Numbered from the stretch's first letter, positions 11,908-23,757 are shown. The stretch: DNA of 64,000 bases from Prostheceraeus crozeri (GCA_907163375.1 CAJQUW010003149.1:156327-220326), one strand, 5' to 3'. The notes: a model not told the origin generated them from the sequence alone. A program made the numbers and translations.

Positions 11908-12972
11908 CAGTGTTGTTCGATGAAACTGAATCACTGCTTTTAAAGTAAGATATTCGCTGATAATTTTTTCAGTGCTGTAGAACTTATTAATTGCTTAGTT
12001 GCATTACATTATACAGTCAGTTAGACTACATCATTCATGTTTTGTAACGAATACAATCACAAGAGCTCATGTACGCTAGTTTGGTCCACTGTAATCTACT
12101 CCATGTACTAACTGAGCTTTGAGCCAGCTAACTGGAATTAGTAGTAAAAATCAATCTTTGCTTAAATGCAAGTTATTACATTTTATGATCAACATTTCTC
12201 CGAACAATTTACATGGCAATCAAGCATTCAACAATCACATTTTCATTCAGTATCATTAGGAATCTCCGATAAATGGACGACTGAATCATTCAATAGGCCA
12301 TTCGCTTACAGCTGTGTACTGTTCATATCAGAATTCAAGCCATCATTTAGACATCCACTAAAATTAATGATTTGGTCCTGCATCTCTTTCCATGGGACTG
12401 GTTGCTTTCATTTGGTCGAAGGATCGATGAACTCGGACCAATGTGTGTGTCATTTCTACTAGGCTTCTTCCACAAATAAATGAGTGGTACTCGTCTCCAA
12501 GCAATTGCTGGGTTCATCAAAAGACCTAGCGCCGTGCCACACGTCACGGAAATTAAAGCAAACCTTGACTCAATAGGGAATCCGAGTTTTAAAATGGCCT
12601 GGCAACTCACCTGATCTCTCACCAATAGAGAATATCTGGAGCATTTTAAAACGCAGAATTAGGAAAGAAACACTGACAACAAAACAAGAACTGATTAATT
12701 CCTTGTTACGATAATGGGCAAGAGATGATGCTCTGAAGAACATGTGTCCCGATTTGGTTAATTTAATGCCCTTCAGGATAAAGGCTTGCATCAAAGCAAA
12801 AGGTGGTCCTATTGACTTTTGATTTTTTTTGACATGAATTTCGTGAATTCTGTTACCTATTTTTGTTTTTCGTTCGAGGCTTATCAATAGGGTAGAAGTG
12901 AGAAGCAGAACCTTGTTTTTCATCACTTTTTTTGGAAATTTAGAAGTGATTCAGTTTCATCGAACAACACTG
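11908..12972 (+). mobile_element. Tc1-like transposon fossil, both ends present
   Basis: Perfect 28-base terminal inverted repeats starting CAGTGTTGTTCGATGAAACT, flanked by TA on both sides (11906-11907, 12973-12974). Inside, + strand pieces of a DD34E transposase remain: VLFISEFKPSFRHPLKLMIW then HGTGCFHLVEGSMNSDQC (about 12310-12450), DLAPCHTSRKLKQTL and [20 protein letters not shown] (about 12515-12650), and a C-terminus ending KAKGGPIDF at 12822. The D and E of the last two are 34 residues apart. The N-terminal third is missing and there are frame changes and stops, for example TAG at 12571 and TAA at 12712. At 1,065 bases it is internally deleted. Confidence 0.88.
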
Positions 12973-13281
12973 TACAGCATCATCCTCGAGAAAACATCTA
13001 TTTACTAGGAAAATTATAGTGAGATGCATTTACATGATGGAGAAATGTTGAGGTTGTTGCTGGTCTATGATTGCGCAATGTGTGACGATCCAGACGAAGA
13101 AAGATAAACTAAGATGCACTTTAGGGGAAAGAAAGTGGACTTCTTCGAATATGATTTCTTCATTATCAGTGACTAGAAGATACACTTTCATTTCAGACAG
13201 GAAACTGAACTTCTGTTGATTACATCTTACTCCTCAAAACAACCGCAAAATGTGTAATAAAAGTTCCTACTTCGCTTTGAC

Positions 13282-13440
13282 GTAGCCTTCGAGACACAGT
13301 GGTTATGTGATTGGCCAAGCGATATTTTTGGTTTAGAGGTACAGCCGCGAAAGTGCCATTGGAAGTGAGGAAAGGCATCCGAGATAAACGCATCACAATG
13401 CTAAAAAAAGTCGTACTGTGTCAACACCAAGACTTCAAGA
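13282..13440 (+). mobile_element. tRNA-derived SINE copy 4 (diverged)
   Basis: Head GTAGCCTTCGAGACACAGTG, degenerate box B, body GGAAAGGCATCCGAGATAAA and tail TGTGTCAACACCAAGACTTC still align with the other copies over their length. It is the most diverged full-length copy. Confidence 0.75.
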
Positions 13441-13699
13441 CTGATCTGCGATTCCAGAGCTTAATTGTCTCTACCCTCCAAGAAGCATTTGATCCTGACG
13501 AGGTCGGCCTCTTCGAAATCAACAACTTGTGCGCCGCTAAGTGGGAACCATCGTGTCCATGGACATCCTTTTTGCTCGCCGTATCCGCGGTGAGCATGCT
13601 CAAACAACAAGCGCTCGTGAACATTAATCTTGATAATAAAGCTATCTGAATCATCACACATGCAACATAAAGCAATGTAAATAAGCGATGTGAGCTTAC

Positions 13700-13764
13700 A
13701 ACTGGTTTCCCAACGATTTCATCCTCCTCTGGCTGTCGATCAGAGTCAGAATCCTGCTTCGATG
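13700..13764 (-). CDS. ERICH3: ERICH3-like exon 16
   Basis: 65 bases, acceptor ATTTCAG, donor GTAAGC. Encodes (A)SKQDSDSDRQPEEDEIVGKPV. Acidic/Ser-rich. It ends on a codon boundary, unlike the preceding exons, and exon 17 starts on one, so the junction is consistent. Confidence 0.83.
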
Positions 13765-16700
13765 CTGAAATGCAAAATGGAAACACATGGAAATAACAGC
13801 AGAAGCGACAAAGCGATGTAATGGAAAGCTCGCATAGTTATAGCAGCGAGGTATTCTATTGCAGCGGCGACTATTGATAAATGACTATCATGGCCACACT
13901 GCATATAGCTATCATTGTCCATATGCTCGGTACATGCACAGGAAATAACAGTTTCGGTTACGAAAATAATAGATGCGTTCGAAAATCAAAGGTTTTCTAC
14001 ACCTGGCCCTGAGCTCACCGGTATATTTGTAAAGGTCCACACGGTGACCACGAAATATCTTTCGCCTTCCGTGAAGTTTAATTCAGAATAAAAACGTCAT
14101 GATATGAAAGTAATGTGCTGATGACGGCTGAGTCAGACACGTTTGCAGTTCTCGTAAAGAGTTAGATCAAATATTACTCTCAACTCTAAAAATCTTTTTC
14201 CTTTTGGGGTATCGGCTCGCATTCTAAGAAGTCTCGGCCGTCTTACTGCGGTCGTCTGGTGACTCGGGTTCATAGTTTATGAGAAGCTACACGTCGTATG
14301 TCATTTGCGATAATCATGGCGAACATATAATTTCATGGAAGTCTAAATCTGTCTCGTCTTGTGTGCTCAATTTGATTTCTTTGAATTAAAACTACTGTCG
14401 ACCAAAACTTTGAAGGTTTTTTCTCTATCTTTCGGCTGTAAATATAGGCTGCTTCCCTTCTCGTTGAAACATGCTTGTGCGATAATCATTCTTACGAAAA
14501 ACCGCTAAAACGGAAAGGCATACAAAGAATTGCAAAACCTCAATTCTCTAAAAAATTAAAGCTAATTCAAACAGCTTTGATTTGATACTTATTTCGGAAT
14601 TTCCGCAATCCCGGTTATTAAAAGCATCTTCAGTTAATACTCGCAGTTTGAGATATTGGATAGATCACATAAAATGGCAAAAATAGCATTTGTGTTTTCA
14701 ATATCAAAAAATACACTTTGACGCTGTTGAAGCATTCGTCAGAGAGACCAAATGATAACGGAAAATACGGATTGATTTTCGGATATAAAAACCGACAATT
14801 TGGTTAATCGTGTAAAATATGTAAACTCTTAATATGTAAACAGAACTGACTCACACACTTATGAGAGACTGTACAATGGAGACGTAAATGTTAATTCAAT
14901 TCATTACGAAAACCTTCGAGAATTCACTTGGGCTGCACTATAAATTAGCTCTAGACAATTTAACCAACACATAAAGGTCAAAATATGTCGTCTATATCAC
15001 GGCTGTGAAAGAAGACAGTTCCGACCGATGAAGCAGACTCTGTTGACCAATCTACATAAAAGCAGATCATCTAGTCAGCCGGTTCGCAGTGGAATGAAAG
15101 GCTGCATAAGTAGGCTGTATATTCACATACTAGTCGCAAAATCTGTGCATCAGCAGACAGATTCTCTTCAAAACAATGTTTGGACACAGTAGCTCTGCCT
15201 GACGTATTTCACAGGAACCAACAGAAATTATCTTATTGCTCTCACACGAGATTTTTCGGTCTACTGCGTCAGGAATGAGGTGAAGCAAATCATGCAAAGT
15301 GAGAGGATATCGCAATACGCTGCATTTCTGGATGCCAAGAAGCTCAATGAACTTAATACAGAAACAGTCAATCAGTTACCGATGCTACTCATAAAATTCA
15401 AAAGTAGTGCACAACTTCATTCCTGATGATAGTCGTGTGCAGTCGACCGTAGTATTTTGTGTGTGAATACGATGTACATTGTACATAGATAAATAGAAAA
15501 GAACATCGATTCTTTGTGGGCACCTTCGACTTTGGAGTCACGTAATAAGCAACCTCGACCCATTATTCCAATCGTAGGAGTAGTCATCGTACTGAAATTT
15601 AATATATTTATCTTTCTCAATTTCTACTTGTGAATACATTTCCTATTTCTAGTTCTGTGATGCTGATCTTTGTTAAGATAAATGAACCATGAATGACGTC
15701 TATCATGAATGACAGAGAGAATTATTTTCTAAGATTGTCAGATTTTCAAGGAAATATGGCATACTCGTTACAAAGAAGACAATGGTTTGGTGGGATTCGA
15801 ACTCAAACAAATTTACCGGTGTATGTCCGAAACACAACAGCAGAATTCAGTCTGATCTACACACATAAGTTATCGTGGAGAATTTCATCAAAATATATTC
15901 AGTTTAGAGCATCATTAGAGGACCGACAATTTCTATGTTGGAGTATGACGACATCTGAACATCAGATTGAATCACAAATCCTCTGTTCACGAATTATCAA
16001 GAAGCTCTTTCATCCAATAACTTTCCATTTACAATCTATTTACCAACGCAACGCTATAAAGCACTGCAGTGAATTTTCCGAGTGTCAGTCAAATCTGATA
16101 CTGGCTAATGCGCCAGATCATATCGACCTCATTCCCAAATTGGTGTAATTTTAGATTTCTCATAACGTTCAGAGATAATCAGCTTGCGATTATTTTCTAG
16201 AAATGATTATGATAAAAACAAGTTCATCTTTCAGTATATAAATAATATTCATCCTTTGTCGAGCTTATCCAATTTCATCACGTAATGAGTTACCGAAAAC
16301 GTTTCATAAACTGTTCATTCAAATATTTCTATCATAAGAGAAGTAAAACTCAGGAAATTTTATAATGATAAACATCAAAACATAGAACTCCGACAAGTCA
16401 AATGCAAAACATAAAAACAAAGGCGTCTCACAAGTTAATAAGAGATCTTGAAGCAATAATTCGCAGACATGATGTACAGGCATCCTAACATAGCCAGCAG
16501 ACGATAACTGCTTCATAAAATCTACAAAAGGAAACACCCGTCTCAATGCTGAGACTCAAGCTATCTAAATATGATTTTTCACATTTAACCCTATTTGTCT
16601 AAGACTTTTCATATCAGTAAAGAATACATTATCAAAACATTATCAACAACCACCTACTACTTGCAATTAACTTCAATAATCGATCTTCATTGCTACATCA

Positions 16701-17317
16701 TGACATAGAAGAGACTAACTCTGGTGAGGGCATAAGTTACATGGACTAACACTCTCAAGGATGGAGGCTTCATGCCCCCCCCCCTCTGAAAACTGATATC
16801 GGATACCGACAGCAGATGCTCTGTCGTTCACGAAGTTTCCCGTCAATCAATCCAATCAATATTCCTATCAGGAATGCACTCAGATGTTTTATACGATAAC
16901 AAAGGAAGCGATATCAAATGCGTCACGCATATAATTCATGGAAGAGATTACTGTTCAGTGCAATACATACTTTATCCTACATACGAGCTGCAATGACAAT
17001 TTGATCGCATGAGTCGGTGTAATAACAATTAAGATAGTTTCATCAATGTCTTGTGAAGAATCGAAGTGTTTTTAGTCGGTATCTAAAGTGACTTGTCAGT
17101 AGTCCTGATGAAGGAGTGATACAGTAACGACTTGTATTGACTATTGGCATTGTACTGCTCAATTTTCACATGAAACTATCCACTTTGGTCGATGGCTAGC
17201 TGAGAAACTAACAGATGGAATCTCTACAAAACTTCTCCATTACAAATCCTCGGTTTGTAAAGAAAGGTTTGTTTGAGGACAAGGCAGACAGAGCAGCAGG
17301 TGCATCAATTAACTTAC
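13765..17317 (-). other. Intron 15 of the ERICH3-like gene
   Basis: 3.6 kb. A 151-codon + strand frame at 15693-16148 has no recognisable domain and is not called. A 13-base C-run lies at about 16776-16788. No mobile element was identified. Confidence 0.5.
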
Positions 17318-17386
17318 CAACGGCATCCTCAGCATCTGCAGTTTGGCGGGGACTGCTCGCTGCTGAGCTTGACTTACTGTTTGATT
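17318..17386 (-). CDS. ERICH3: ERICH3-like exon 15
   Basis: 69 bases, acceptor TCTTCCAG, donor GTAAGT. Encodes SNSKSSSAASSPRQTADAED AV. Ser/Ala-rich with an SPR site, part of the disordered tail. 95 bases separate it from the micro-exon. Confidence 0.83.
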
Positions 17387-17481
17387 CTGGAAGAAAAATA
17401 TGAACAAAATTAATTTCCTGCTTCAATGAATCAAAGTGCAAATATTACAGCGTCAGAAAAAGTTTCAGGAACGGAACTTAC

Positions 17482-17505
17482 TCGATGAAGATTTCGATGA
17501 GGAAT
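17482..17505 (-). CDS. ERICH3: ERICH3-like exon 14, 24-base micro-exon
   Basis: 24 bases between TCTTTCAG and GTAAGT, encoding YSSSKSSSK across its two split codons. Without it, exon 13 spliced straight to exon 15 would create a TAA stop at the junction; with it the frame stays open. That requirement, and the clean splice signals, support it despite its size. Ser-rich like its neighbours. Confidence 0.75.
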
Positions 17506-17704
17506 CTGAAAGAGAAATTTCATTTTTCAATTTATTCTTTTATCAATAGCAGAAACAGAATTTCATCATGGCATTTCATTACTTAAAACACATGGATATT
17601 TTATATTATTTCTTCGTAAAATCCTTGGAATCTGAAGTTACTAGCGTGATACTTATACAGGTACTTGCCAACGGCGAGATCCTTAGTGTCAACTAGAACT
17701 TTCA

Positions 17705-17890
17705 AGATTGTCACGATTCATCGACGGGTGCGTGAACGGTACTGACATAGTCAGACTTTTCTGGAACGCAGTAATACTTTAATTCGGATGCCCTTCTTGC
17801 CGATTTCCAGCAACACTTTTGGGGCTCCACCTCTAGACCAAAAGATCGCTAGGCCAAGCACCTAACCACTGTGCTGCAGAGAGCACTGCG
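17705..17890 (-). mobile_element. tRNA-derived SINE copy 5
   Basis: Minus-strand copy: tail ACGGTACTGACATAGTCAGA at its low-coordinate end, body CGGATGCCCTTCTTGCCG (complement of GGCAGGAAGGGCATCCG), and tRNA-like head GATCGCTAGGCCAAGCACCT...CACTGTGC. Diverged from copies 2 and 6 at scattered positions. Confidence 0.86.
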
Positions 17891-18053
17891 CAACTTACGC
17901 AAGTTGAGTGAAATATTAAATACATGTACCTGACGATGCGACTAGTGTGTCGTGGAATATCAGCTAATAATGAAGAAAGTTTACATGCTGGAATATCTTT
18001 TATATAGCTGAAAGTACATCTGACCATTTTGTCATCATAACTAGCCATCATGG

Positions 18054-18228
18054 AGTGGACTCCGTGGCACAGTGGCTAAGTGCTTGGCCTAGTGATCCCT
18101 TGGTACAGAGGTCGAGCCTCGAAGTGTCATCGGAAGTCGGCAGGAAGAGCATCCGGACTAAAAGATCGCAATGCTCCAGATAAAAAGTTTGACTTAGTGA
18201 CCACCGTCCAAGTCCTTAATATGGAAAT
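18054..18228 (+). mobile_element. tRNA-derived SINE copy 6
   Basis: Nearly full-length. Head GTGGCACAGTGGCTAAGTGC (perfect TGGCACAGTGG box A) then GAGGTCGAGCCTC (box B), body GGCAGGAAGAGCATCCGGAC, tail ending CACCGTCCAAGTCCTTAA. Lies in the opposite orientation to the copy at 17705-17890, 163 bases away. Confidence 0.88.
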
Positions 18229-18229
18229 C

Positions 18230-20297
18230 TAGCAATCATTAAGGGAATAAAGAGAATTTCTCTAAAACTCCCTAATTGAGCCTGGCATTAAGAATTTATT
18301 TAGAGTACGAGGATTAGCGAATTAGAATAAATGAATGCCGCCAAGTGAAAGTTTACACGCCATATGTCACTTTCATGTAATTCAGAGAAAAACTTCAAGA
18401 GAAAAGCAGTGGCCAATGCCGGGATCTCATTGCACTTCAGAGGTCGGTGTGCAAGGTCATACAATGTTGTCATCTTTTCCACTTAGAGACAAGACAGTTC
18501 ACTTAATCAATGACATAAAATCTGAGGCATTGAGCCTGCAGAATAATGCACCGAGCGCAGTGCGACATAAAGACTCGGTCAAATATATTAACTTATATCG
18601 GAATGAGAATTAATTCGACTTCTCAAGCAGGAAGAAAAACATTTCTCTTCGACTCCGTATCTAAATCAAGCAAGACATATTAGCAGTGGATTTGTTCCAA
18701 TCGACAAAAAGTGTAACAAACTCAAATGATTAGCAAATCTCGTACATTTTCTTGTCTGACATAGGCGCCGATGCTGATAATGACTTAACCGACTTCCGGA
18801 TCGCTGCTTTCTTGTTGGAGTGTGAAATTCTATCTATGGACAAATGCTCGACAATTTATCCTCTTTTTCATCCAATTAACTTCGAATCGGGATAAGTGAG
18901 ACGCGATTAAGTCGCAAAAGCTTCATGGATAAAATTGTCCCACTTCATCGGAAAATAGTTTGGACAAGGGATACAGTGCCACATGAGCGGTCCGTTTCTG
19001 ATGAATAGAATACGCAAATTTGTAGTAATGCAAATACGCACCATTAGGATATCAATGCGATCCTAATGGTGTCGTTCGCAATATCCTGCGATGCTTAGAA
19101 CACCCGCAAACCACGTTTAAAAAAGTATTGAAAAAAGGCTCTGTGTTTAAATGGGTGAAAATCTGGTTTGATAAATCATCAACTCCTTTTTGAAATGAAG
19201 AAAATCATTTATAAATCGAAATCTTCTATTTTTTCGCGAGCTCTTTCATACCATCTGCGATGGCCATCGTCAGGCAACGATAATGGGTATATACAGAAAA
19301 ACCATGCGCAGAGCTGCATCAGTTTGAAAATCAAGTCCATTTACAAGTCTGAGTGCACTTTGGTACCTTTTAAACCGTACACAGCGAATCAGTCTAAAAC
19401 ATCCCATCAATCGACAATTACAATTCTGAACTTTTCTGTGATTCATGCACTCGTTTTATCTACTGAGTATGTTGGTAACGTACTAACCACAATGCCAAGT
19501 CCCTGAGAAGTATTTCGCGTTACTCAACTTCCGCGTGACTAAGTTCCCAAGTATTTTCTTGTAAGTTGCTTCCACAACAACAAAATTCATCAAATTCAGT
19601 TCCAGTTGAATCTTTGAAAAACTAGCTAAAATCAAGCAACGAGGGGCTCTGAAGACCAATCTTACAAATTTCTTATCGATTCTGAGCTAGATCGTCAGAT
19701 ACACAGTCATGCTGCATATTAAGACAGGCAAATGGGTGCGACAAATTTTAATGAAAATATACAGTCGGCAAGATTCAGCACTGCCTCATTTCAATGCTGT
19801 CTGAATAATATTCTTCCAGCTTGATAATTCACCACTCCAATGCATCCACTTTTGAATGAATTAACTGTTGCGAAATCCTTTCATAAATTGCACCAGTACC
19901 GGTAAGAGCGAGTGATAAAGTTATCATCACATCAACCATGCATTCGATTACAAAAGAAGAACGGTAGGAAGTAAATTTCCTCAGATAGATCAACAGCTTT
20001 TAAACCCCAAGTGAATTTCCGAGTCGTAATTTGACACATTTTGATCGTTTCCACTTTGATGATTTCCATTGGAAGTTGTCTTGAGAGAATCGTTTAATTT
20101 TCTTTCAAACACCGATTTCATTAAAAGGCAACCCTGCGTAAGTAACGATGGAAGCATGAGGTTTGGGACTGCGTTTTAATAGAAACGGGAATGAGTTTTC
20201 TATTCAAAGTCTTAATCCAAGCATGTCTTCGCAAAACGATTGATAACAATTTTTATTACCGAACCAACATTTGTATGCATACCTATGTGTAATAACA
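18230..20297 (-). other. Intron 13, SINE to minisatellite
   Basis: Two kilobases of intron with no element or exon that I recognise. There is one small hairpin at about 19040-19073 (CACCATTAGGAT / ATCCTAATGGTG). Confidence 0.45.
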
Positions 20298-20735
20298 ACT
20301 CCTCACACTGGAGGTTTAGACGGTGCAACTGACTGGGTCACTGCTCCTCACACAGGAGGCTTGCACCGTGCAGGTGAATGGATCACTACTCCTCACTGGA
20401 GGTTTAGACGGTCCAACTGACTGGGTCACTACTCCTCACACTGGCCGGTGCAGGTGAATGGATCACTACTCCTCACTGGAGGTTTAGACGGTCCAACTGA
20501 CTGGGTCACTGTTCCTCACACCACACAGGAGGCTTGCACCGTGCAGGTGAATGGATCACTATTCCTCACTGGAGGTTTAGACGATGCAGCTGACTGGGTC
20601 ACTACTCCTCACACTGGAGGCTTGGCCGGTGCAGCTGACTGGGTCACTACTCCTCACACTGGAGGCTTGGCCGGTGCAACTGACTGGGTCACTACTCCTC
20701 ACACTGGAGGTTTAGACGGTGCAGATGACTGGGAC
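20298..20735. repeat. 45-base minisatellite, about 10 units, resembling the SINE tail
   Basis: Units of the type TCACTACTCCTCACACTGGA then GGTTTAGACGGTGCAACTGA CTGGG. Two variants alternate in the first half (GGTTTAGACGGTGCAACTGA and GGCTTGCACCGTGCAGGTGA), and three nearly identical 45-base units end the array. The unit aligns along its length with the 3' tail of the local SINE read on the minus strand (TCACTACTCC...GGCTTGGACGGTGCTGA). The open frame at 20448-20795 is an artefact of the repeat. Confidence 0.9.
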
Positions 20736-21369
20736 CCAGCTCCGTTCACCGGACGCATCTCTGTGATCCCATTACTATGTCCAATGTCCATCTGACTTGA
20801 AATGTGCAGAAATCGTTATGATTTGTTGAAATTGCAATAATCAGATGGTCAACACGACGGCCGCTTTCTTCAGGGTGTAAAAGACGATCGACAGGGACAG
20901 TCTAAAGAGCATTTTAACAACACATTCTGAACCACAGTGACCTAATAATTTCTTAATAAAGGTGTGTAGCTCGGTCGAATTTTACATGTTGTTTTTATTC
21001 ACTCAGTCAATGCTAGCTGTATTCCTGATCCCTGTTCGCCATATGACTTCATCTAATTCATTAACGTTTAAGAGCAGGGGCGTGGAAAAATTTTAGGATG
21101 ACGACATTGCAGACATGCTCTTTCTTGAGAGATTGGCGCAACGTGCATGCAGAAATTATGCTGACATTGTCTTGTCTGATAGGGAAGCTTGATTGACCTG
21201 CCTCGAGTACGCAGCGCTCCTTGACCCTCACACAAAGCAGAAATGAGTGACCGAGGTATATTATACGCATCATTTGTCAACGGAAATGTCGAAATTCAGA
21301 TAAAAATCTCATTCGTTAAAATTGATGATCAGCTATATGATGAAAGTATCACACTGAATTAGATTATGC

Positions 21370-21720
21370 GTATTGAAAATTAAAATAGATAAAGTCAAAG
21401 TTATGACGTTTCGGGTGATGCTACGACCATTATCAGGTGTAAAAGTGTAATAAAGGCAGATCCTAAAACTATTCTGACAGTTAGGTTATTATAACTCGAT
21501 AAAACTTTACAAAGATCAAAATCAGTAAAATGTCCAGCATTATCAGAAATGCACCCAGGGGCATTATTCATATAAAAATTAACAATAGCTTTTCTATGTT
21601 CTCTAAAACGAGTATCAAAGTCTCTCCTAGATAAAACTTGTCACAATTTTCACACGGAACTCTATAAATGCCACCGTCTAGAATCTGCCTTTATTAAGTC
21701 CAATCAGCCTAATGAATTGA
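21370..21720 (-). mobile_element. Penelope-like element, decayed 3' part (GIY-YIG region and hammerhead-like tail)
   Basis: On the minus strand a stretch reads GGIYRVPCENCDKFYLGET and further on FREHRKAIV and AGHFTDFDL, the signature of the GIY-YIG endonuclease that ends Penelope-like proteins. It is followed downstream by CTGATAATGGTCG...ACCCGAAACG (21436-21408), the hammerhead-like motif typical of the pseudo-LTR of this family. Only this 3' piece is recognisable; the copy is broken and looks old. Confidence 0.75.
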
Positions 21721-22154
21721 ATCTTCACAATGTTTTTTATAAACATTATGTACTTACCACAAACCGACTTGTTAATAGTGTTCATGACCGATAACTGCTC
21801 CTGTAGCTTTGCATTCTGTCCATTTTACACTTGATAATGATTGTAGCAGCATCCAAAGCGTCGTGACTTTGACTTTATATTTTTAAATTTTTAGCTACAT
21901 ATCTTCTAATTCAGTATGGTACTTTTATTATATTGCAATTCGAAGCACATTTTTGAAAGGATCCGTGATGATCAGCTATATCGGCTATATAAGCTATATG
22001 AAAAGCTATAATAAGCTATATAAAAATGTTTGGCTATGACAGACAATTCCATAAAAGCTTGGCTATATCAAGCAAGCAAATAGTTTCATGAATTAAATTG
22101 GGGCAGAGATATCTATGAATAATTGGACTACTAATGAATGAAGGATAATCATTA

Positions 22155-22321
22155 TATTTAATGGTTGAGGAAGAGCCAAGGTTTTAATGATGTTGCACTT
22201 TAATTATGATATGATTAATTTCGGTTGCTATTCGGCAACCATCATCAGATAGAAGGAATTAAACATCAGCGCAATGACATTTGCGTTTAAAACCTTGGCT
22301 CTTCCTCAACCATTAAATATA
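22155..22321 (-). repeat. Inverted-repeat element with a hammerhead-like core
   Basis: Arms ATATTTAATGGTTGAGGAAG...GCCAAGGTTTTAA (about 22155-22188) and its complement (about 22287-22321) pair perfectly for about 32 bases, with weaker pairing further in. Read on the minus strand, the centre contains CTGATGA (22248-22242), one T, a 6-base stem GGTTGC / GCAACC with a 6-base loop, then GAAA (22222-22219), followed by a TTAAT...ATTAA hairpin. This is the order of conserved parts of a hammerhead ribozyme, as carried by the pseudo-LTRs of Penelope-like elements. Stem I and the cleavage site are not convincing, so activity is not claimed. Confidence 0.65.
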
Positions 22322-23682
22322 ATATATGACTAGCCAAGACATCTTCAATCATGAAGAATAATCGTCCAACCCAACGGAGGCGGAGAAAAAGAAGGCAAAC
22401 GGACAAAACAAGCAAGAAAAGTGTTAATCACATTATCATGTACAAGTAATGAAGCCTATGAAGCTGTTATAAAAGTGCGTAAAAATTAATGTATAGCTAG
22501 TTATCAGACTCATCACACATGAGAGCATGTGCAACTCGTGCACCATGCGAGGAGGAAATCACTTTCTCCACATCTTATGAGATTTGTAGATTTCAAGTGA
22601 AGATATCAAGCAGAATTATGGCATTATTCCAACATTTTACTTGCAACCATCACCTATAAGCAAAGTCCCCACACATGCTTTTTGCACAACATCCGAAGGC
22701 TTACTGCCTATCTCTTCGAGGGGCTCCTATAAGTCCTGGCCTATATTCATGAACTACGTCATGTCGATGGCAGCATGTACTATGGAGAGATTCAAGAGAA
22801 GACGTTAAGATCGTGAACACGGGGTTTGCGGTTGATTTGGAGACATTGGAAAGACATCCTTTATTTCAAATAAGTTTCATTAAAATGCACCCGCCTTTTT
22901 CAGTAGGCAATTCTTAGCTGCAATATCGGGTTGAGGAAGGTCGCAGTCTTTCATTAACGATTGATATAACTAAATCATAGGCTAAATTATTGAGACTTTA
23001 CAAATTGAACCACCGCAAAACAAGAGATTAACGTCTCATAAAAGATGTCACTTGAATCGTTGTGATTTTGAAAAAAGACAACATAAACTAAACGAAAAGT
23101 CAAGCACACACTAAAAATCCAAAATCAATTGGCATGGTACCATCGATGACTATGGGCGATATAAGTATAATGACAACATAACTGAATTACACTGACAGCA
23201 TGACTAATGTGACATAAAGTCATGCTGTCAATAACTTGAAAATTGCCTTCATTAGGCTGTTGAATAGAAAAGCATCGTCATTCATCGTTCGCAAATTTCT
23301 GTGAATTCCTTTTAAATGCCAAAATCGCCACAATTCTGTCAAATTCAAAGATCCTAGATCATCGCAACCAAGTTTTGCGATGGCATTAACCCTTCAGTTC
23401 TTTTGTATAGAAGTTGACAGGCGCAAGAATAATCATCTTCGCAGAATTTGACAATGACGTTATGACAGTAATTGATCTGAATAAAACATCGCAACTTTAG
23501 AGAAAATCTTGCAAAAGTGGAGGGTAGAACTATCTGAGAATGGGTTGTCACCAGTCCTCAAGTTGTGAGAATCGCTAATGATTACGTTCCACTCATATCA
23601 GCAATGTCATACATCTCTGATAATTCCTAACACAACATTGTAACTATTTTTGAAAGTACTAAGAATTCTGTGAGGAACTTAC
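22322..23682 (-). other. Intron 13, part without recognised features
   Basis: 1.4 kb of intron between exon 13 and the inverted-repeat element at 22155-22321. A short direct imperfect repeat around 23190-23230 (the word CATGCTGTCA / ACAGCATGACT in both orientations) is the only structure noted. Confidence 0.45.
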
Positions 23683-23757
23683 ATTCCGGTTTTGGAGAAT
23701 CCGCCTTCTCATCGTCCCTCACTTTATCCTGATCTTCCTCGAAGTCGTCTTTATATT
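23683..23757 (-). CDS. ERICH3: ERICH3-like exon 13
   Basis: 75 bases, acceptor TCTTCTAG, donor GTAAGT. Encodes (E)YKDDFEEDQDKVRDDEKA then DSPKPE. A second copy of the acidic DDFEED theme of exon 12, with an SPKP site, consistent with the Glu-rich tail of the family. Enters with two bases and leaves with one, the pattern of nearly all following exons. Confidence 0.85.

Noticed and set aside
15760-15830. Possible tRNA on the minus strand (GAGTTCGAATCCC box B-like word)
   Set aside because: No box A at the right distance and no cloverleaf could be drawn.
15693-16148. 151-codon + strand open frame in intron 15
   Set aside because: No recognisable domain, composition like translated AT-rich DNA, opposite to the host gene.
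20448-20795. Repetitive + strand open frame (LTGGLDG type)
   Set aside because: Produced by the 45-base minisatellite; no splice context, start context or family.
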